From Sipunculus nudus (lineage: Eukaryota; Annelida; Sipuncula; Golfingiida; Sipunculidae), in contig CM049316.1 of assembly GCA_026874595.1 (NCBI GenBank), positions 67,172,676-67,236,675 on the forward strand: 64,000 bases of DNA. Direction: 5' to 3'. The notes beneath the pieces are model-generated. The model was given only the letters and a program-made list of their open reading frames with translations. It was not told where the DNA came from and ran no database searches. A program made the translations under genes and the position numbers. Below are positions 21,786-36,700 of the stretch, piece after piece. Positions within the stretch are counted from its first letter, which is position 1; the number at the start of each line of letters is the position of its first letter.

Positions 21786-24700
21786 GTGCGTCTGTTATTT
21801 ATTATTTTGGATTTGTAAAGTAATGGACTATTATAACATATATAATTGGTAAGTAAGACTATAAGAAGAATCTGCTAAATTGCACATTTTTCTCATGTTT
21901 AAGAATTTTTAGGATAAACAAGGGACCCATGGGTCATATCACTCAGCTGAATTTTGGAAAATATTATAACTGCAAAATATTTTTTATTTCTTTTGGTTTT
22001 TCATGTGTATTATCATTTGAAAAGCTGTGAGAAAATGGCCCTGTTAAATTTAAACTCTGTAAATTATAGTATAATGGACATGAGCAAAACCATTTAGTGA
22101 TGCAACAAGGGAACAAATAGGCCTACAGTAAGTGTTATATAAAAGTAACATTTCATGAACAAATAATGTGTGAAGGTAATTAAGTTTTCAAGAGTTAAAT
22201 ATATGGCCATACCAGTTAAAAATTAATCCAACAAAGTTTGACCAATATTCCTAATTTGAATACTAAGTTAACAGTGTTATTCACACCTATGCCCTGCCAA
22301 CTTTAAGAGATATGAATAAAATGCTACAAAGTATTTATATCTTCTTAAAACTTGTCAGTTAGCACTTACATTAGATCCTAATATTTTATCACTTTTGAAT
22401 ATTAGGATTAAATTCCTGAATTTTTTTTCTTTAAAACAATCAAAATTGTCCAAGTCTCATCAAAAAGAATTTATTAACATTAAAATTATAAGATTTATCT
22501 TGTTTATTAGTCCTGTGTATTGAAGGGGTGGGTGGGGGGAGGGGTCTCCATTGTTACTGCTCGAAGCTGAAAAAAAAGTTAATTTAAAATTCATCTAGTT
22601 CATAGTACAGGTCAGTATGAACAGAATGGTTGGGGGGGGGGGGCAAAAAGGCTCAGTGTGGTATGGTATTAACTGCAGACAGCCTGATCAAGCTCAACTC
22701 AGTGGAGAGAGCTGCGCTGAATGACCTACAGTCACCAAAGTGGACTGCTTGACAATGTAAGAGAATACAACAAGAGCCTCCAAAATAAATTCAATTACTA
22801 GACTAATTTTGCAGCTTTTATTTTCAAATTTCAGATTTTAACAGATTAAATCCTTATGTGCACATGCTGTGAAAATTAAATCCACAGTACTTACAGGAAA
22901 AAAATGTGCAGTGGCCAAAGTTTTGCAAAATTTAAGGTACCAATTTTTATTTTTGCTAATATTTAAAAAAATTTGAAAGATTTTGATATAATTTTCGGTA
23001 AACAATTTAATTTTGATTAATTAAAGTTATATTACTTTAAAAAAGTACTTAGCTTTAACATGTTTTGTGTTAAGCGACAAAATATCTTTTCTGATTTTTT
23101 TACAAAATGCATTATGTTTGAGCCCATAACTTTTTTTAATTATATAATACAGACCTTAATTCTGGCATGTATATAGGAACTATATAGTGAAATATTTATG
23201 GTAAATATGAGGAGAAACAGATGAGTGGTTTTGATATTAGGCAGTCCTGAAGTGTGAAAATAGATTTCTAATAAAAAATTGAGGTTTTTCCTTAATTTCT
23301 CAAAGGAACTATGTCGCAAAGACCCAGTTTTTGGCTTGGTAGGAGATTTTGGGGACATCTAACTGCATGCCGAATTTCAGATTCGTAGGTCCAATGGTGT
23401 CGATAAGTGCCAGTCTTATGCACGGACATCCTGACGGACAGATGGACAGACAATGGACCACGACTATAGCTCAGATGACTTAAAGTCAGCTGAGCTAAAA
23501 ATGAACACTGTATACGTTTCCTGCTATTTCCAATCATATAGTGTATCCAATATGTTTGAATAAGCATTAGAAAATCACAATATTCATGAAAATTATATTC
23601 ATGGAACATAAACATTTATTTTAGATAACCAATGACAACTTGTACCTGCGTGCAAAAATTGCTTCCGACATCAGACAGGAAATGATGAATGGACATGTTC
23701 AATGGGAACGTCGTATTTACCTCTCTCTTCCATCTGAGCAGGCACACCAGTTTCACTTTACAGGAGAGGCAAGTATTAATATTACCTTAAAAACTTGCAA
23801 ATTTGTGGAAATAATGTTGCCAACTTTGGGCTCTTGTTGTTTTTCATGCTTGATAAGGCACCGACAGACAGAGTGACAGACTAAACCCAGACACTTTGAA
23901 ACAAATCCAAACCAAGGTAGCATGAGAGCAATCACTGACCCAAATTTGAATGAAATCAGATAATATTTAGGAAAGTTATCGCATCGAATCGCATCGCCAG
24001 ATGTATAAAAATGTGTTTAAAAAATATTAAAAAATACAGGTGGCACCACCAGTCTTTAGGAACTGATGAAACTTTCCATGATTATTATGCATGGATAGAA
24101 TCCAGGCAATCAGAAATGTTTTACTGAAATCCCTAAATGTACAGTTAGAAGTTTCTAGGTCCAGAGGTTAAGACTTGTGCTCTGTTAATGGCCTCATGTA
24201 TGACTGACAAACGGTGATGGCTATATCTCAGAAGATATAGAAACTGAGCTAAAAACAAGTGACCCATGGGTCTTGACGCTCAGCCAACGGACATGTTGAC
24301 AATATGTCCTTGCACAGGTAACTAAATAAGATAATGTAGGTGGCATCATCGTTCATGCATATTAGCTCAAGTTCATCAAGACCCATAAGCACAACAAATT
24401 TGAAAAGAATCAAACCAGCCTTTCCTAAGGCGTCTGGCAATTTGTTTGTATTTTGTATTATTACGATTTGTGCCCTATTAACTGACAGAAAGACAGTTGG
24501 ACAGACGGACAACTAGTGATCGCTATAGCTCAGATGACTTTCAGTCAGCTGAGCTAAAAATTGATCATGCTTAATTACATTGTGGAAAACAATAAATCAC
24601 AATACCCCCATGAGCAAAAATTACCATGTCTCTGCGTTCGATAGGGTTAGTATATATATGAGCACAAATGTGTATGGTGTCAGCAGTGACGTCATACGGA

Positions 24701-27700
24701 ATGGGCCAGACTATTTGGTTCTGCAACAGTAACCATGTGGCCTCCCTCACTGAAGTGTAAAATGTGGTTGTATTTACTGATATAGGTATTTTTTTATGTT
24801 TTGAACACTTGGGCCAGCCGGGATGCCCTGAGCAGCAAACTTTGATTGGAGAAAGGACACCCTGAACGGTTATGTGACAAATATTGAACAGGCACATGAT
24901 CTTGTCAAAGCTTACAAGTTAGGCACATGTACTAAAGGCAATGTAAAGCACTTAACCAGTGCTGCAATATAACAAACTAATGAAGACATAAAATCATCTG
25001 ACGTGACAGATTCTTGATAAAATTTGGCACTGCTATCTCAATTAGTTTTTGAGAATACATTGGTTAATGTAACAAGTGACCCATGGGTCATGACAGCTGA
25101 CTGGGAAGAGATTCGCAAAAGGAAATTTTATCCTCAGAATGGGAGTATATACCCATTCAACTGAAGCATCAAACAGATTAACCAACAGGCCAGATTTAGT
25201 CTGTATTTATACATCTCAAAAATAGAGAAAAAATGTGTAAACTTTAAAAACTAGAATACAGGTAGCTGACAAGCAACTACGTGTATCTGCCAAAATCAGA
25301 GTGGAACGGGTGAAGTTAGGCATGGACTGAGTGGCAAGGGGAAATAGAGTGAGGTTTGTTGCATATTAGCATGGGTGTCAGCAGCCTAAATGTGTATGTA
25401 GGTTGTGCCACCTACCACAAATCCAGAAAGCTGTCCAAGTTGTATACATATGTGAAATTTTTGGCAGAAAAGTCAAACCACTACATGTATAGGAGTGATT
25501 TTAGCCCACGGCAGACAGACAGACACTGTGCAAAAATGGTTGCAGGTGGCCCCTCCAGTTTTGTGTATAATAAAGACCTATGTGAGATCTAAACACATGC
25601 ACGATTTGTGCCTGGTTAACGGACGGACAGACGGACAAAGAGTGATCGCTATAGCTCAGATGACTTTCAGTCAGCTGAGCTAAAAACAAAAACATGGCGC
25701 CATTGCATAAGCTCATAGGTTCTCTATAAACCTAACAGTGAAATGTAGCAACAGTTAATTGTTTTGTATGTCATTATTTGAGAAATGTTCACACATTATA
25801 TGTATAAATTTGGTGAAAAAATGTAGCTGGGGTTTAACAGACATTTGGAAACAACTGTGAGGCAGGACCGATGGACAGGCGTAGACAATTTAATTTTTAG
25901 TAGTCCTAATTCATATGAGTAGGAATAACAGTAAATGTACAGGCACATATAAGTAGGCAAGTACAAACTTTGAATCAAGTCAACCTTTTTAGGGACTTGG
26001 GTGGTTTATACAGAATTGGGACTCAAGTGGCTTGGACTGAATTGGGACGAAAGGTTGACTGAATTGGGACCAGAATTGCTTGAACTTTTAACCTGAGTGA
26101 GTTGGATTGGCCTGACACTGTCAAATATCCTACATCATTGATATACATATTTATTTTCTTTTAGATTGCTGGTATTGTCCAACCACTGGACACAAAAGTG
26201 AAACAAAAGATAAAGGAACTGGTACAAGAAGGAGTCACCAGTGTTTGTGAAATGAGGCGTCACATCGCTCATTTTGTATCCAGTGAAATGTTTGATGAGA
26301 AAAGATCAATCAAAGGGAATAGACGTTTCTGTCCATCAAATGTGACAATAAGAAATCATATATATCAAGCCAGTATAAAGCTTCGCTATTCAAAGATTGA
26401 CCAAGAAAATCTTAAACATCTGATTCAAGATTGGTCCAGAGAGTCACCAGATGACCTCATTTTTTTCCGCCCATATGTGGAAGACCCAACTTCCATTCCT
26501 TCAGCAAATCTGAATTCAGAGGACCAGGTGGAAGTAACTGATGGGCAGGAAAAAGAAACGCTTCTCTTTGTCAATCAAACAAGATTTCAACAGCATCTGT
26601 TGAAAAGATATGGAAATGAGATTTGTCTCCTTGACGCTACATATAAAACAACAAAATACGCCCTGCCTTTATTTTTTTTATGCGTCAAGACCAACGTGGA
26701 CTACAGCGTGGTGGCCTCTTTTGTGGTCCAATATGAAAACACTGCAGCCATTACAGAAGCATTATCAATCCTGAAGCAGTGGAATCCAGACTGGCAACCT
26801 AGATTTGGAATGGTGGACTTCTGTGAAGCTGAAATACAGTCACTTGAAACAGTTCACCCAGGTATGTTATAGCACAAGTCATGAGTCCACTTTGTATAGC
26901 TGACCTCAATACCGGTCGGACGGACAGACGGAGATATTGAAGTTTTTGTATGAAATTTTTTACTATTCTTGGGGGTACTTTGGGGCCCAATAGCTCGAAG
27001 GATATGGGTAACAGAGACCTAATTTCTGGTTTCCAAGGAGATTTTTCATCGACCTCTCAGAATATCAAGTTACAAGATTGCAAGTCCGGCGGTTACGATT
27101 TGTGCCAGGTTAACGGACAGACGGACGACGGACAAATAGTGATCGCTATAGCTCAGCATGACTGAAAGCAACTGAGCTAAAAATTTAGGTTTTTCCTTAA
27201 GGAAAGAAGTCACAAAGACCCAGTTTTTGGCTTGGTAGGAGATCTTGGGGACATCTAACATTATGCTGAATTTTGGATTCCTAGGTCTTACGGTTTCAAA
27301 AGTGCCACATCTACGGACGGACGGATGATGGGCCATGGCTATAGTTCAGATGACTTATAGTCAGCTGAGCTAAAAATCTGGGGGCTTTCATGCTGGATAT
27401 CAATCTCAGTACTAAATCTTCCTTAATTATACCTCCATGGTAGGAGGAGTTGGCCATTAATTATTACACACAGGATATTTGGTGATCAACCTTTAGATTT
27501 AACAAGAAAATGACCAACTACTTTTAATTTTGGTTTTTAAAATTAAATATTTTGAATTTTAGGCTGCACAGTGTACCTGTGCGATTTTCACAGGGAACAA
27601 GCCTGGACCAGGTGGGTCAGCAAAGTCAGCAACTGTGTGAGCCACCAAAAGGAGGAATTGTTGGCCCAGCTTAGGAATGTAGCCCATGCTCCTACTCAAG

Positions 27701-30700
27701 AAAAGTTTGAAAAAGCTGTGCACCACCTGAAATTAAGTGAAACGTGGAAATCTACACCTCAGCTGAGACGCTGGTTTGAATCCACTTGGTTAAAGGAATC
27801 AAAGGTAATCTGTTATTAGGTAAAACTAGGGACCCATGGGTCTTGACGCTCCGCTGCATTTGTGTATTAGGATATATGTTTTGAGGTTTTCCAAAATATT
27901 AGTCCTGTGATCAGTTTAAAGCCAACCTGTCTACCCAAACTTCAAATGTGATCTTAACCTTTGATAATCTACCACCTGAAGTCAACAGGATCCTACTGCA
28001 AGTAATGGGTCAATTTTGACATACCACCAGTCAAATACCAATCTCTACAGCATGACTGAAATCATTTTGCACTAGGTATCACTTGGTTTCTATTATATTT
28101 GTCAAAACTAGTGTACCTTTTGTAGTGGCTTTTGTAGTGGTGTCATATTGATCATAACTAGTTAACCTTTTGTAGTCGCGTCTGTGTTACTAACTGGTTT
28201 GTTAAATTTTCAGAGATGGGTTTGGGCATTCCGCAAAGAAAGATTCCACGTCAGCATCAATACAAACAACGGCATTGAGCGCCAGAACCGAGTGTTTAAA
28301 CACCAGTATATCGCTGACAAAAGAACCACAACACTGAGCAGCATGCTGTCAGTCCTTGTGAAAGACTACATCCCTGAGGCTGAGAAGAGGTTTCACTTCT
28401 TTCTATCATTTGTTCACCTTTATACTTAATTAAAATATGTTGATTTGTTGTTTACTGGATTTTGCATGTCAAGCTCATAAGCTTTGACAAGATCATGTAC
28501 CTGTTCAATCTTAGTAACATAACTGTTGAGGTATTCCTTTTTCCATGCAAAAATTACACATTATTGACTTAATTTATGGCATGCATTTGTGCCAAATAAA
28601 AATAAAACAACACCTGTAATTTTAATACAAGTAACTCAGTTGTAACAACAGGCATTTAAAAAGTCCTGGTTAAGAGCTAGAGTTGCGACTTTAAAAGTGG
28701 ATTTACAAGATTTTTCATAAAGTGGGTCCTGTGGCCTTGACCTTTGACCTCAAAATTGATGGGATTACCTTGTGGATCGATTTTAAATCCCTAAGGCATT
28801 ACCATATCCCCCCCGCAACTTTGTTGCCCGGGGATAATAAGCAAGATGAACTCGATTAGTAGTTTTATGGCATTTTATCCTTGCACCTAAATTGGTGTCA
28901 TCAGTTGTGTCACCATGTAAAGTTGTAAGAAACCTTCACATAAAATACTTTATTATGATGGGCTGTCTTTCTCAACATTTATATAAAACTGAAAAAGTTT
29001 TATACACCATACTTTCAGATACATGGAACTGAATGTACGGTTCTCCAGCAAGTTCCGTCAATACGACTCATCTCTTCCAACATGGTTGTGGAACAGACCA
29101 AGAGAAGTAGTCAAACATGTGCTTGGCCGCTGGAAAAGCACAATAACTGAAGGGCACATAAACAAAGTCAAGGACGGCCACTTTCAGGTAAAGAGTGAGA
29201 GTGGTGATGAATCACTGAAACACACGATCATCTTTGGGGATGACAATACCCCTCCATCGTGTACCTGCATGGATTGGCAGAAACATCATTTACCATGCAA
29301 ACATTTTTGTGCAGTGTTCCAGTTTTTTCCCAAGTGGGGCTGGAGCTCTATGAGCAGCATTTACTCGGACAGTGTCTTCCTTAGACTTGACGAGACAGTG
29401 ATTGGTCTCAGTGACAAACCACCACATGTCACCCCACAGGAGCAAGTGACACCTGAGATGTTGACCAACCCGACTCCAGATTCACATGAACAACCAGCAA
29501 AACAAGACCTTGTACAAACAAAGGCACTTGAATGCAGGGAAAAGCTGACCCATGTAAAAGATCTGACATACAGATGCACCAGTGCCAGTGCTTTAGAAAA
29601 TTCACTAATCCTGCTGCACCAAATTGAAGAAATGCTTATGGAGGCAGTGCCAAAACAAGATGGCTTGGAGCTGAATGAGAAGGAAAAAGTAAAAGTAAAT
29701 AACAAATCGGGCAAAAGAACCTTACCCTCTCTTCCACTCAGAAGAATATCCAAAAAGATCAAACAAAGCCATAAGTCCCTTGGGCAAATAACAGATACAG
29801 CAAAAGAGACAAGTTTAGCTCAAGGTATGAATCTTGGATCAATTAAGGAATTAAATTCACATTTTCAAATCAGACAAGGGCTTAGAGGCACAAATAGTCT
29901 GCCATAAGTTTAAATATGAAAGTGTGGCATCACTAATGGGGCAGGACAGACAGTTCATTTAGGAACCCATGGTTCTTGACGCTCAGCTGAATTTTTCTCT
30001 AAGGACATTTTTAATGAGCTTTTATATATTTACTGGTGAGCAATATATGTCAAATTTGAAATCCATACAGGTGGCACCACCAGTTTTCTCAGATGACTGT
30101 CAGCTAAGCTATGATAGGTAGCAGTAAACTCAAAAGAGTAAAATCATAATTGCTGACAAGGAGTGTCCAATTGTAACCTCAATTTACCTTAAATTAAATG
30201 AGCCTAACAACAACCCTACCAGATGGCAAACCATTGGTTTGACTCTCCAGGAAGCCTTCATCACTCCACATGTACAATAAAATTATATGAGCAGATATGA
30301 ACCCATCTCTGACCATTAATTAAAAAGAACCCCACTCACATAATTAATGACAATATAATTATATGAGTATGACTTACTTGTTACAGTAAGTTACCAAAAA
30401 TTGCTGCACAGGTTTAATGCTTTACAAACCTGTACGTCCAAAAAATTTACTCTGGTTTGTTACATTGTACTTTGTACATGTGTCAAGCTCATAAGCTTTG
30501 ACAAGATCATGTTCATGTTCAATGGTTGTCAAATAACCATTGAGGCTATCCTTTCTCCAAGCAAATTTTGCTGCCCAGGACATCATGGCTGTCTCAAGTG
30601 TTCAATAAGGAAAAAAACTAGATGTGTAGGAACGACACGAATTCCCCCGGCTGGAGCAAATTAGAAATAAATGTTAAAATCTGTAAAATTTTCTATGTTC

Positions 30701-33700
30701 AGGAGCTGTCATAAGGTCAAAAGAAGTAAACCAGGACAAAATGCAAACTCAATCTGTAAGTGGTCATTTTGCTGCCACACACCAAAAATCAGGCCAATAT
30801 CTGCAGGCATTGCGAAAAAAAGTCAATACATGTGCATTTGTCTGGAAAATTTCTATTTTTTCCATGAAATTTTCCTATGTTCAGGAGCCGTCATACGGTC
30901 AAAAGTAGGTCAACCAGGGAAAAACCTGCCACTATCTGTTAAGTGATCATTATGCACCGACACACCAAAAATAGGCCAATATATGCAGGACTTGCGAAAA
31001 AAAGTCTGTACAACTGTTTCAACTATATGCCCCTGCAAATTTGTGGTGGGGGCCTAAAAAAAAAAAAAAACAAGACCTATATCAGTAAATACAACCAAAT
31101 TTCCACTTAAAGATTGCAGCCACCTTGTCCCTGTTATGGCGCAAAAAAGTCCGACCCATTCCTGATGATATAGGAAATAGGATATGATCCTAGCAATAAT
31201 CCGCCAGGTATGTGTCATAAACATAGATATAAGCCTAACAACAACCTGCCAGGTATATGTCTTGAGTACAGATATGGGCCTAACAATAACCTGCTAGCTA
31301 TGTGTGATGAGTACTTATATGAGCCTAACAATAACCTGCCAGGTACGTGTCTTGAGTACAGATATGAGCCTAACAACAACCTGCCAGGTATATGTCTTGA
31401 GTACAGCTATGAGCCCAACAATAACCTGCCAGGTATATGTCTTGAGTACAGCTATGGGCCCAACAATAACCTGCCCGGTAAGTGTCTTGAGTACAGATAT
31501 GGGCCTAATAATAACCTGCCAGGTAAGTGTCTTGAGTACAGATATGGGCCTAACAATAACCTGCCAGGTAAATGTCTCGAGTAACAGATATGATCCTAAC
31601 AATAACCTGCCAGGTATATGTCTTGAGTAACAGATATGGGCCTAACAATAACCTGCCAGGTATGTGTCATGAGTACAGATATGAGCCTAACAATAACCTG
31701 CCTTGTATGATGATGAGTGCAGATATGAGCCTAACAATAACCTGTCAGGTACGTGTCATAGTTATAGACAAGTGTCTAACAATAACCTGCTAGGTATGTG
31801 TCTTGAGTACAGATATGAGTCTAACAATAAACTGCCAGCTATGTGTGATGAGTACAGATACGAGTCTAACAATTACCTGCTAGGTATGTTTCATTTACAT
31901 AGATATGAGCCTAACAACAACCTGCCAGGTATGTGTCTTGAGTACAGATATGAGCCTAACAATAACCTGCCAGGTATATGTCTTGAGTACAGATATGAGC
32001 CTAACAAAAACCTGCCAGGTACATGTCTTGAGTACAGATATGAGTCTAACAACAACCTTTATTTGTATGATATAAGCCTGGCAAGAACCTGTCAGGTATG
32101 TTTAAAAAATAGTCTACAGATATTAGCAAAAGCTGTCAAATATGGGTAATAATTACAGATACGAGAAACAACCTGTAAGGGTATTGATCTGATATCCCCC
32201 CCCCCCCCCCCCCCCCCGAGTCAGGTTAGTGCAACTTGGGGTAACAAAGTTGAGCAAACTCAATCAGCTTACAGAAATGTTATGTTTATATCTGATATAT
32301 AATATAAAATATATGATTCTGATTGTTTTGAAGCCGACACCAAAGTTGACTCGGTAGCAGCAAGGCCAGCCACAGATACAGTGGTTACATCAGCTAACAG
32401 TGCTTCAACTCCACCTGTTATCCATGGACTTAATCACAAGACTGTACAGTTTGCTGACCCAGGTAAAGAAGTTTTGAACATGTTATTTTTATGAGACTGG
32501 ATGTCCTGGTAAAAAAAAAATCTTCACAAAAGCGACAAATTTAATGGTTATAATATTGACACCATCCTTTTTCATTTATGGCTTTTGTGCCAGGCATTTT
32601 TAAACTACTGTATAATGTACTTGATGAGCAGGCATCTTAGTGTTTTTGACTAAATATACACATCTCCAAATAAACCAAAAAGAGGCCTGTATTCACTCAT
32701 TTTGCCTGTAGATATATCAATCATGTTGTATACATGCTCATTGAATATGCTAGGTATACCTGTCTGGAATAAATTATGCAGCATATAAACTAAAGTGTTC
32801 CAACACTTTTTATGGATTCAAATATTTACGATTCAGCAGCACCTTTTGCATTTATACAGTTGTGTCAGATGTGAGGGTCATACATGACAGCCTGCAACCT
32901 GGTGTATCCAATTCAGTGCAAGGTATTGTGTTTCACATGGCATCATGATATCCAATAAATTCTCAATGTCCAGGTATTGTTTCACAAATCATCAAATATA
33001 GGTTTAAAGATTTTCAAAAGCCTAAATACTTAGAATTTCTGATTGGGGTTTTCCTATTAAAATTTGAAATTAAATTAAAGGTAGATTTTAATTTAAGTAA
33101 CAGGATATTTGTTTGACTGGATATGGCAATGAAATATATCACACTAAATTAGAAACCGGCGTCACTTATTTTTGTACATCCTCCAGTTCCTGCCAAAGAG
33201 TGGTTATTCAACAGCTCAACCGGAAAAGCAGTTACAAAAGTGGGCCCATACGTGTGCTGTGATTACGACATCAATTCACTGAAACCTTCTGCAAAAGGTC
33301 AAGATGGCTGGCTGACAGACCAGGTACATACCTTCATATAAATTAGTATATAGCTTTTTATGGACATGTGGACAAACATTTGGCTGATAGCCAAAGGACA
33401 CTGATTAACAACAGTTTAAAAAATGGCCAGAAAATAAAAAGTTCAGGACTCATAGGAGACTTGCCCAGGACCCCCCTGGATTACAATAGAAGGTTCCAAG
33501 GAAAATGGATAAATTTGAACCTTGTCCGTATGGGTGCTCAAAATCATGTTTGCGGTCCGTAGCTAGCAGAAAACATGTCATCATGATCAAATTTCAGGTT
33601 TCAAAGGAGGATTGCCAAGGATTTCCCTTAATGTCATGTTAGAAGAGTCTAGGGCGAATGGATACAATTTGTGCCTTACTGTCTGGGTGTGCAATACCAT

Positions 33701-36700
33701 TTTTCAGCCAATAAGCCACACAATTTAAGTCACCATAACCTAAATTCAGGTTTCTAAGGACATTTGCCTAGGACATCCCTTAATGTTGGAGGATTCTAGG
33801 CCTATTAGGTACTATTTGTGCCCCATCTGATTGTCTGGGTGCTCACAATCATGTTTTCAGCCCAAAGGTCACAAAATATAGGTCACCATGACCTTATTCT
33901 AAGTTTTCATGGAGATCTGCCTAGAAACTCCCAGGAAATTGTGTAAGATTTTGATCCTCACAGATACCATTTGTCCCCATCTGACATTCAGGGTGCTCAT
34001 ATGACAGCTTTTCCCTATAGGTCGCACATTATAATTTATAGGTCACAGTGACCAATTTTAAGGTTTCCAAGGACATTTGCCTAGGATAACCCAAATGTCA
34101 GGTTAGAGGTGCCTAGGATATCCCAAAATGTCAGGTTAGAGGTTTCTAGGCCTAATGGATACAATTTTTACCCCATCTGACTGACTGGGTGCTCAAAATC
34201 ATGTTTTCGGCTGTAGATCACAAGATATAGGTCACCATGACCCAATTTTGAGTTTCCAAGGAGATTTGCCCAGGACCTCCATGGATGTAATGATAGAATT
34301 TTCTAGGTCTAACGGTTAGGATTTGTGCCCTGTTAACGGCCGGACAGTAGCCGGACTAAAGATTATCGCTATAGCAAAGATGGCATTCAGCTGAGCTAAA
34401 AATCTGAAGTATTTACATTTGATTGTGTATTTTACAAAGGGTTTTATAAAAAGGGATGGCGAGTCCCTTGTCTAAACAACCACCTTGATCTGGGATGGGG
34501 ATTGCATGGGATATTCTTCAGGTTTGAAGATGTCCCAGGCAAAGTAATAGAAAATACAGGCTTACCAATTTACACAGTATTAACTCTGACCACTGAAATT
34601 ATTCTATGTGTAGATTTAAGAGATGACTGTCAATTGGGGGGTATCTGCGGCTTTCTTGTGGAATGGCATTTAATGTAAATCTATTATTTTTCAGGTAGTT
34701 GATGCATATTTAGAACTTTTGGTTGAAAGAGCAGTTGAGAATGGATGCAAGGTTCTACATTTGGCAACTCAAACAAGTACCAGCATTGTGGATGGTTCCC
34801 TGATTGGGAAATGTAGCAAAACCTTTTCAAGGGTAAATCTGACAAGTCATTCTTAATTATGATAATTTACCCAGGAATATTCTTACATCTGAACATTTTC
34901 GTTGTGACAGTATAAGAAAAATATAAGAATTTCTCTATTCATAACATGAAAGATTTAAGTAGCACACCTAGATGACCAATTAACATAGAAAGTTTTCATT
35001 CTTATCGGTTCTGGGTCCAGATTAAACACAAACTACAATCCAGTATTAAAATTTATAAGGTGTCACTTTGTTTGGAATTATACAAGGTTCAGTGATAAAA
35101 TTAAATTTTAACCTTCAATAAATTGCATGATGTTTGAACATGCATATTAAGAGGTGGTAACAAAAAAAAAATTTATGGAAAAATGACACTAGCTATGAAG
35201 TGAGATCACCTAACATGCTGTTATTGGCCTTTCAGATTAAACTACTGGCATACAAGTATTTGATTGGAGCAGTCAATATACAAGGCTGCCACTGGACACT
35301 CATTGTAAGTCTGTCCCTCTATCATTTGTTATTTCTGCTCTAATGTTTCTATTTCTGCTCTAATGTTTCTATGTCTACTGGAGATATTATCTGGCACTAG
35401 GGCACTGCTCATACTACACAAGGTTCTCTTGTGACACTGAATACAGGTGAATTTTGCAGAGATGAATTCTGATGATTTCAATATTCATGAGGAGTTTCGT
35501 GCAAATCCAGTTAAGCAAGTCGTCATAGTGTCACCAAGTCTTGTGATATATGACCTGATTAAAATTATGAACAGTTAAATGACAGACATTGGGTATTCCA
35601 TAATGTTCCATGGCTCTGCGTTTGCTAAGCCATTTGTTATGTGTGAATATATCAAATAGGCACAAACATTGGCATTTATTGCAATGTTTGACAGAAATGA
35701 AAATATTTTTGGGCATCATGACAGGAATATATTTGGAGATGATGCTTGTACTTAAATTTTGTTCACTGGGAATATGGTACTTATTATATTGCAGCCATTT
35801 TATTACACAACTTCTTTAGAACTTTTTAAAGACTTCCACAAACATTTTTGCTGAGATTAAATATCAATAGAGAAATGATGTTTTCTCATTTTTTTTACAA
35901 AAGGTTGTTGATTGTTCAAGCTACATCATATGGCTGTACGATCCGATGGGGGAGACTGAACATCTCAAGCAGTCTGTTCTTACAAACTGGAGGTAAGTTA
36001 ATTGCTATGGTTGTAACTTGGTGATGAGTGGTGAAGTGGCTAATGAGATAAAAGGTGATAGATTTTGCACCATCTCTGTTGGAAACATCAGTCTGAAAAT
36101 AATTCTATTAAATATAGTATGGACCGAATTTCCCTAGCTCAAAGGAACCCTTGCGTATGATTTGAAAGCTAGAGTTCTATTAACAGAAAAAGATAATTTT
36201 GGAGCACAGGAAAGTAACACTGGTGGAGCCACCTGCAGGTTATAATAACAGTATTAAAATGTCAGTCATGTGCCCAGTCCGTAAAATCTGATGAAGAAAG
36301 CAGCACTGGTCTTACAGATATTTATTAAATAATGGGGCAAGAATGACAGACAAGGGAAATCTTGCCCCACAGCTCGAACGATATAGGTCACACTGACCTA
36401 ATTTCAGGTTTCCAAGGAGTTTCTTTGACCTCCCTGGATAACACATTTACAGGGTCAGCAGTATGATTTTTGCCCTGCTAATGGATGGAGGGACAACAGA
36501 CAAAGCACCATTCCTGTAACTCAACAAGTGACCCATGGGTCAAGACGCTCAGCTGACTGGGAAGAGATTCGTAAAAAGGAAATTTTATCCTCAGAATGGG
36601 AGTATATACCCATTCAACTGAAGCATCGAACAGATTAACCAACAGGCCAAGATTAAGTCTGTATTTATATATCTCAAAAACAGAGAAAAAATGTGTAAAC

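Noticed and set aside
29361-29762. 133-codon antisense frame opposite exon 7
   Set aside because: It mirrors a long coding exon on the + strand and has no splice or family support of its own.
31210-32149. Open frames of 73-148 codons in the intronic 45-bp array as extra exons of the MULE-Ulp1 gene
   Set aside because: Joining exon 7 directly to exon 8 preserves phase. The array frames are a by-product of the satellite period.
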